Origin: Mumia sp. ZJ1417
GTDB lineage: Bacteria > Actinomycetota > Actinomycetes > Propionibacteriales > Nocardioidaceae
Assembly (NCBI RefSeq): GCF_014127285.1
Contig: NZ_CP059901.1
Span: forward strand, 3,348,001-3,412,000
DNA: 64,000 nt
Reading direction: 5' to 3'
Shown: piece after piece, positions 58,990 to 64,000 of the stretch
Layout of the letters: each line of letters opens with the position of its first letter
How positions within the stretch are numbered: position 1 is the first letter of the stretch
Program-made: the position numbers and the translations under genes
The notes under the pieces: model-generated
What the model was told of the DNA's origin: nothing
The model's database searches: none
The model's input: the letters and a program-made list of their open reading frames with translations, nothing else

Positions 58990-61601
58990 CGACACTCGTC
59001 AACGGGGTCGCCGTCGAGGCAGCGCCTCGCCCGGGCCAGTGCCTGCGGACGTACCTTCGCGAGCAGGGTCACACGGACGTCAAGAAGGGGTGCGACTCCG
59101 GCGACTGTGGGGCGTGCAGCGTGCTGCTCGACCGGGCTCCGGTGCACTCCTGCCTGGTCCCGGCGGTGCGGGCGGATGGCCACGAGGTCATCACGGCCGC
59201 CGGCCTGTCGCCCGGCGACGAGACCGGGGGCACCGCCCGCCGGTTCCTCAAGGCCCAGGGGTTCCAGTGCGGCTTCTGCACCGCGGGGATGGTCGTCACG
59301 GCGTCGTGCCTCGGCCCCGACGAGGGCGACGACGTGGACCGCCTCCTCAAGGGCAACCTCTGCCGCTGCACCGGCTACCGCTCCGTGCGCGACGCACTGG
59401 CAGGCGCGACGAACGTCGAGCTCGAGCCTACGCGCAACCCGGTGGGGCGCAGCGTCGGCTCACCCGCCGGGCCCGCCGTCGTGCGGGGTCGCCAGCCGTT
59501 CACGCTGGACGAGACGCTGAGCGGCACACTGCACGGCGCCGTCGTCCGATCGCCGTACGCCCACGCCCGCATCGTCCGGGTCGACACCTCGCGGGCCCTC
59601 GCCGATCCCGACGTCGTCGCCGTCCTCACCCACGCCGACGTCCCCGACAGCCTGTTCTCGACCGGTCGTCACCACCTGCGCGACGACGACCCCCGTGACA
59701 CCCGGGTGCTGGACACGGTCGTCCGCTTTGTCGGCCAGCGGGTCGCCCTCGTCGTCGCGACGACACCGCACGCCGCGCAACGTGCACGCGACCTCGTTGC
59801 CGTCTCGTACGAGGAGCTCCCCGCCGTCGTCGACCCGGAGCGTGCCCGCAGCCCGGGCGCTCCCCTGCTCCATGCCGACAAGGGGCCGGAGTCGGGCATT
59901 GCCGACCCCGCCCGCAACGTCGTCGCGGCGATCGCCGCCGAGTCCGGATCGGTCGAGGAGGGTCTCGCCGCCGCGGCGCATGCCTACGAGGCGACGTTCA
60001 CGACCGCCCGCGTCCAGGCGACCCACCTCGAGACGCACGGCGCGGTGGGATGGCTCGCAGACGACGGCGTGCTCGTGGTCCGGACCAGCAGCCAGGTGCC
60101 GTTCCTCGTCCGCGACGAGCTCGCGGCCCTGCTCGGGCTGCCGCGTGAGCGGATCGAGGTGGTCACGAACCGGGTCGGTGGCGGGTTCGGCGCCAAGCAG
60201 GAGATGCTCGTCGAAGATCTGGTGGCACTAGCGGTCCTGCGGACCGGGCGCGCCGTCCAGCTCGAGCTGAGCCGTACCGAGCAGCTCACCGCCACCACCG
60301 TCCGGCACCCGATGCGGATCCACGTCCGCGCCGGCGTGGACGTCGACGGACTCCTCACCGCTCTCGACGTCGACGTCCTCTCGGACACCGGCGCGTACGG
60401 CAACCACGGCCCCGGCGTGCTGTTCCACGGCTGCAACGAGTCGATCGCGGCCTACCGGTGCCCGCACAAGAGGGTACGCGGCGAGGTGGTCTACACGAAC
60501 GCGGTGCCGTCGGGCGCGTTCCGCGGGTACGGGCTGGGCCAGCTGGTCTTCGCGATCGAGCAGGTCCTCGACGAGCTGGCGCGGATGTCCGGCATCGACC
60601 CGTACGAGCTGCGCGCTCGCAACGTGGTCGTCCCGGGCGACCCGATGGTCTCGTGGTCCAGCGAGCACGACGACGTCCAGTACGGCAGCCACGGCGCGCG
60701 CGAGTGCCTCGCCCTCGCCCGGGAGGCGGTCGCACGCGACCTCGCTTCCACCCCCACCGGCCCGCAGTGGCGCACCGGCCGCGGGATGGCGATGGCGATG
60801 ATCGACACCATCCCGCCGCGCGGTCACCACGCGTCAGCGCAGGTCCGCCTCCTCGCTGACGGGACGTACGAGGCGTCGGTCGGCTCCGCGGAGTTCGGCA
60901 ACGGCACGTCCACCGCGCACGTCCAGCTCGTCGCGCAGGCGCTCGGGACGACGAGCGATCGGATCCGACTCGTCTCTGGCGGCACCCGCACGGTCGCGCA
61001 CGACACCGGCGCGTTCGGGTCGACCGGGATCGTGGTCGCGGGGAGGGCGCTGACCTCGGCGGCCGACGATCTCCTCGCGCAGGTGCGTGCCGCGCGTGCG
61101 GAGGGACGACCGACGGTCGGCCTCGTCGGATCGGCGACGGCAGGCGGATCCCCGCGCTCGATCGCGTTCAACGTCCAGGCGTTCGCGCTGGCGGTCGACG
61201 TCGAGACCGGAGAGGTACGGATCCTCCGTTCGGTCCACGCCGCCGACGCCGGTGTCGTCGTCAACCCCGAACAGTGTCGTGGACAGATCGAGGGCGGCGT
61301 CGCCCAGGGCATAGGGACGGCACTCTTCGAAGAGGTCGTCGTCGACGAGGGCGGGGTCGTACAGACACCGGTCCTGCGGACCTACCACGTCCCTCAGATC
61401 GTGGACGTGCCCACGACTGAGGTGCTGTTCGCGTCGACCTCGGACGCGCTCGGCCCGTACGGAGCGAAGTCGATGAGCGAGTCTCCGTACAACCCCGTCG
61501 CCGCGGCCCTCGCGAACGCCGTCCGCGACGCGATCGGCGTACGGATCACCGACCTGCCGCTGTCCCGCGACCGTGTCTGGCGTGCCGCGGGCGGACGCTG
61601 A
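58986..61601 (+). CDS. molybdenum hydroxylase, fused 2Fe-2S and molybdopterin subunits
   Basis: An 871-residue fusion. Residues 1-150 carry two 2Fe-2S clusters: Cys36, 41, 44, 56 and Cys95, 98, 126, 128. Residues about 165-871 are the molybdopterin-binding part: hammerhead start GTLHGAVVRSPYAHARI, VGGGFGAKQE (397-406), SGAFRGYGLGQ with Arg513, and GAKSMSESPYNP with the catalytic Glu near the end. Xanthine dehydrogenases have Glu directly after the GGGFGGK motif; here it is Gln405, so xanthine as substrate is uncertain. The start is the ATG at 58986, overlapping the FAD subunit gene. The guanine deaminase next door favours a purine. Confidence 0.84.
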   Translation: MTTLVNGVAVEAAPRPGQCLRTYLREQGHTDVKKGCDSGDCGACSVLLDRAPVHSCLVPAVRADGHEVITAAGLSPGDETGGTARRFLKAQGFQCGFCTAGMVVTASCLGPDEGDDVDRLLKGNLCRCTGYRSVRDALAGATNVELEPTRNPVGRSVGSPAGPAVVRGRQPFTLDETLSGTLHGAVVRSPYAHARIVRVDTSRALADPDVVAVLTHADVPDSLFSTGRHHLRDDDPRDTRVLDTVVRFVGQRVALVVATTPHAAQRARDLVAVSYEELPAVVDPERARSPGAPLLHADKGPESGIADPARNVVAAIAAESGSVEEGLAAAAHAYEATFTTARVQATHLETHGAVGWLADDGVLVVRTSSQVPFLVRDELAALLGLPRERIEVVTNRVGGGFGAKQEMLVEDLVALAVLRTGRAVQLELSRTEQLTATTVRHPMRIHVRAGVDVDGLLTALDVDVLSDTGAYGNHGPGVLFHGCNESIAAYRCPHKRVRGEVVYTNAVPSGAFRGYGLGQLVFAIEQVLDELARMSGIDPYELRARNVVVPGDPMVSWSSEHDDVQYGSHGARECLALAREAVARDLASTPTGPQWRTGRGMAMAMIDTIPPRGHHASAQVRLLADGTYEASVGSAEFGNGTSTAHVQLVAQALGTTSDRIRLVSGGTRTVAHDTGAFGSTGIVVAGRALTSAADDLLAQVRAARAEGRPTVGLVGSATAGGSPRSIAFNVQAFALAVDVETGEVRILRSVHAADAGVVVNPEQCRGQIEGGVAQGIGTALFEEVVVDEGGVVQTPVLRTYHVPQIVDVPTTEVLFASTSDALGPYGAKSMSESPYNPVAAALANAVRDAIGVRITDLPLSRDRVWRAAGGR

Positions 61602-61629
61602 CCGTCCCGTCGGTGCGTACTGGGGATCG

Positions 61630-62541
61630 TCACCGGTGGGTGTGCTGCTCGGTCTCCGCGTGCGCGGCCGGCTCGAGCTGGAACGTCGAATGCTCGACGT
61701 CGAAATGGTCGGACAGGCAGCTGCGCAGGCGGTCCAGCACGCTGTGGCCCGCATCGGTGCCGAGCACGTCGTCGTCGACCACGACGTGGGCCGACATCAC
61801 AGGCATGCCGGACGTGATCGTCCAGACGTGAAGGTCGTGCACGTCGACGACACCCGGCACCTCCGTCATGTGGGTCCGCAGCTCCTCGAGATCCAGCCCA
61901 CGAGGCGTCGACTCCAGGAGGACGTCCACGACATCGCGCAGGAGCCCGAACGCACGCGGCAGGATGAGCGCGGCGATGACGAGGGACGCCACCGGGTCGG
62001 CGTCGTACCAGCCGGTCACCGCGATCACGCCCGCGGCGACGATCACCGCGACCGAGCCGAACGCATCGCCGAGCACCTCGAGGTAGGCACCCTTGACGTT
62101 GAGGCTCTCCTTCGCCCCGGCCCGCAGCACCAGCAGGCCGACCACGTTGGCAGCCAGGCCGAGAACGCCAGCGCCGAGCATGAAGGGTGAGTCGATGTGA
62201 GGCGCGTCGCCGAGGCGACCGATCGCCGACACCACGATCCATACGCACAGCACGAGCAAGACCAGGCCGTTCGCGCCTGCGGCGAGGATCTCGGTGCGGT
62301 GGTTGCCGAACGTGCGTCGTGGGCTGCCTGCCCGCTGGGCGACCGTGACCGCGATGAGCGCCATGACGAGCCCGAACGTGTCGCTCAGCATGTGTCCGGC
62401 ATCGGCGAGCAGAGCCAGGCTCCCGGTCAGCACCGCGACGACGACCTCGACGAGCAGGACCAGGACGGTCAGGCCGAGGACGAAGGCCAGCCGCGGCCGC
62501 TGCCGAGCCGACGGCGTCCCGTGCGCATGGTCGTGTCCCAC
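61630..62541 (-). CDS. cation diffusion facilitator family transporter
   Basis: A 303-residue CDF transporter exporting zinc or a related divalent cation. The N-terminus has His residues (GHDHAHG), and six helices follow; the transport site is in LLADAGHMLSDTFGLVM (HxxxD) and LEVLGDAFGSVAV. The cytoplasmic C-terminal domain has HDLHVWTI, and the end is His-rich (ETEQHTHR). The ZitB/CzcD-like pattern suggests Zn2+. I used the GTG at 62539-62541. It converges on the hydroxylase gene with a 28 bp gap. Confidence 0.9.
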   Translation of the reverse strand: MGHDHAHGTPSARQRPRLAFVLGLTVLVLLVEVVVAVLTGSLALLADAGHMLSDTFGLVMALIAVTVAQRAGSPRRTFGNHRTEILAAGANGLVLLVLCVWIVVSAIGRLGDAPHIDSPFMLGAGVLGLAANVVGLLVLRAGAKESLNVKGAYLEVLGDAFGSVAVIVAAGVIAVTGWYDADPVASLVIAALILPRAFGLLRDVVDVLLESTPRGLDLEELRTHMTEVPGVVDVHDLHVWTITSGMPVMSAHVVVDDDVLGTDAGHSVLDRLRSCLSDHFDVEHSTFQLEPAAHAETEQHTHR

Positions 62542-62625
62542 GCCCTCACGATACGTCGCCGGCACCCTTCTTCGCCGTGACCAACGCCCCATTCGTCCAG
62601 GGGAAGTCGGCCACGGGGCGTACGA

Positions 62626-62665
62626 CGAGGGCCCCGCCCTGCTTGTCAGCAGGACGGGGCCCTCG
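62626..62665 (-). terminator. intrinsic terminator of tuf
   Basis: An 18 bp stem (arms 62626-62643 and 62648-62665) with one G-T pair and a 4 nt loop, 37 bp after the tuf stop. A smaller hairpin, CCCGGGT/ACCCGGG (62679-62695), precedes it. It separates tuf from the cation-efflux gene. Confidence 0.9.
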
Positions 62666-62701
62666 TGCAGAGATCGAACCCGGGTCAGACCCGGGACCGG
62701 A

Positions 62702-63895
62702 TCACTTGTTGATCTTGGTGACGCGACCAGCGCCGACCGTACGACCACCCTCGCGAATCGCGAAACGAAGACCCTCGTCCATCGCGATCGGCTGGATCAG
62801 CTGAACCGACATCTCGGTGTTGTCGCCCGGCATGACCATCTCGGTGCCCTCAGGCAGCGTGACGACGCCGGTGACGTCCGTGGTGCGGAAGTAGAACTGC
62901 GGGCGGTAGTTGTTGAAGAACGGCGTGTGACGGCCGCCCTCCTCCTTCGACAGGATGTAGACCTGGCCCTCGAACTCCGTGTGGGGAGTCGTCGTGCCCG
63001 GTGCGATCACGACCATGCCGCGCTCGACGTCCTCGCGCTTCGTGCCACGAAGCAGGAGGCCGACGTTCTCGCCTGCCTGGCCCTCGTCGAGGAGCTTGCG
63101 GAACATCTCGATGCCGGTGACGGTCGAGGTCTGCTTCTCCGGACGGATGCCGACGATGTCGACGGTGTCGTTGAGCTTGACGATGCCGCGCTCGATACGA
63201 CCCGTGATGACGGTGCCGCGACCGGTGATCGTGAAGACATCCTCGACCGGCATGAGGAACGGCTTGTCCGTCTCACGCGGGGGCTCGGGGATGTACTCGT
63301 CGACAGCGTTCATCAGCTCGAGGATCGACTCGCCCCACTTGGCGTCGCCGTTGAGCGCCGGGAAGGCGGCCACGCGGACGACCGGGACGTTGTCGCCGTC
63401 GAACTCCTGATCGTTGAGGAGCTCACGGACCTCGAGCTCGACGAGCTCGATGAGCTCCTCGTCGTCGACCATGTCGCACTTGTTGAGCGCGACGACCATG
63501 GCCGGCACGCCGACCTGGCGCGCGAGCAGCACGTGCTCGCGGGTCTGCGGCATCGGGCCGTCGGTGGCGGCGACCACGAGGATCGCGCCGTCCATCTGAG
63601 CCGCACCCGTGATCATGTTCTTCACGTAGTCGGCGTGCCCCGGGCAATCGACGTGCGCGTAGTGACGGTTCTCGGTCTGGTACTCAACGTGAGAGATCGA
63701 GATCGTGATACCGCGCTGGCGCTCCTCAGGAGCCTTGTCGATCTGATCGAAGGCCGAAGCCTCGTTCAGGTCGGGGTACTTGTCATGCAGCACCTTGGTA
63801 ATCGCCGCGGTCAGCGTCGTCTTACCGTGGTCGATGTGACCGATGGTGCCGATGTTCATGTGCGGCTTAGTCCGCTCGAACTTCGCCTTAGCCAC
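62702..63895 (-). CDS. tuf: translation elongation factor Tu
   Basis: A 397-residue GTPase delivering aminoacyl-tRNA to the ribosome. G1 is [10 protein letters not shown]3 DCPGHADY and G4 [28 protein letters not shown] follows in standard order. GGAGGAG precedes the GTG start at 63893-63895. It follows fusA after about 74 bp. It is followed by a strong terminator and not by rpsJ, which lies 5.5 kb downstream. Confidence 0.97.
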   Translation of the reverse strand: MAKAKFERTKPHMNIGTIGHIDHGKTTLTAAITKVLHDKYPDLNEASAFDQIDKAPEERQRGITISISHVEYQTENRHYAHVDCPGHADYVKNMITGAAQMDGAILVVAATDGPMPQTREHVLLARQVGVPAMVVALNKCDMVDDEELIELVELEVRELLNDQEFDGDNVPVVRVAAFPALNGDAKWGESILELMNAVDEYIPEPPRETDKPFLMPVEDVFTITGRGTVITGRIERGIVKLNDTVDIVGIRPEKQTSTVTGIEMFRKLLDEGQAGENVGLLLRGTKREDVERGMVVIAPGTTTPHTEFEGQVYILSKEEGGRHTPFFNNYRPQFYFRTTDVTGVVTLPEGTEMVMPGDNTEMSVQLIQPIAMDEGLRFAIREGGRTVGAGRVTKINK

Positions 63896-63969
63896 TGGGG
63901 CTCCTCCTCGATTGAATGATGCTTTGCGCCGTGCGGTTGAGCTGATCGAAGCCTAGGTCAGGCCAGCGA

Positions 63970-64000
63970 TCACTCGCCCCTGGCCTTCTTGATGATCTCT
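63970..64000 (-). CDS. fusA: elongation factor G, last codons
   Basis: The minus strand reads EIIKKARGE followed by TGA, the typical actinobacterial EF-G C-terminus, directly upstream of tuf as expected in the str operon. The rest lies beyond the window. Confidence 0.75.
   Translation of the reverse strand, partial: EIIKKARGE

Noticed and set aside
62660-62695. GGTTCGATC-like T-loop motif on the minus strand near the tuf terminator
   Set aside because: No acceptor, D or anticodon arms could be placed; the sequence is explained by the small CCCGGGT/ACCCGGG hairpin.

Overview
The window is high-GC DNA from an actinobacterium, most likely a Nocardioidaceae-type member of the Propionibacteriales. 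That placement is inferred from gene content and order, the frequent CGTACG-rich coding style, GTG/TTG starts, a His-tailed groEL1 behind groES, a sigD-rsdA-guaB-guaB3 block, and infA/map/adk/secY in the ribosomal cluster; it was not tested by alignment. Nearly all of the sequence is coding. I saw no CRISPR array, insertion sequence, prophage, rRNA or tRNA.

Layout. 1-4714 (minus): end of a HerA-like ATPase, guaB3, guaB, and the ECF sigma factor gene sigD with its anti-sigma gene rsdA. 4842-7110: the groES-groEL operon behind a promoter bracketed by two CIRCE operators. 7136-12082: a THUMP-like methyltransferase, a POT peptide transporter, and a secreted protein with five Ig-like repeats. 12246-13310: tsaD alone. 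13336-15874 (plus): a DinB/DUF664 protein, an aldo/keto reductase and a broken AbiEi-type gene. 15875-24842 (minus): an acyltransferase, RidA, rimI, tsaB, a GNAT-TsaE fusion, a hydrolase, alr, the NAD(P)H-hydrate repair enzyme and glmS, so tRNA t6A synthesis is interleaved with cell-wall precursor genes. 24895-26787 (plus): coaA and a BASS-type transporter. 26802-30178 (minus): rplM-rpsI-glmM and a tandem GNAT protein. 30571-35037 (plus): citrate synthase, a frameshifted oxidoreductase, truA, an RsmC-like methyltransferase and a hypothetical gene. 35038-40812: ABC-F protein, an NfeD-flotillin pair, a 2H phosphoesterase, a luciferase-like oxidoreductase and a GlsB/YeaQ membrane protein.

40953-57171 (minus) is the merged S10-spc-alpha superoperon, transcribed from rpsJ to rplQ in canonical order, with secY-adk-map-infA inside and many start/stop overlaps. 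57619-61601 (plus) is a guanine deaminase plus molybdenum hydroxylase cassette. With the cation-efflux gene at 61630-62541 it sits between rpsJ and tuf, which adjoin in many bacteria. The window ends in tuf and the last codons of fusA.

The main points for a second look are: the candidate 5'-terminal RNA hairpin of the rplM transcript; the GNAT-TsaE fusion; the purine/molybdenum hydroxylase insertion, with Gln where xanthine dehydrogenases have a substrate-binding Glu; two damaged genes; a recurrent -10-like hexamer 6-7 nt before start codons that suggests leaderless mRNAs; terminator-like hairpins inside essential operons; and a palindrome over the -10 of the Ig-repeat protein gene. I did not find one clearly new multi-gene system; these are candidate leads.
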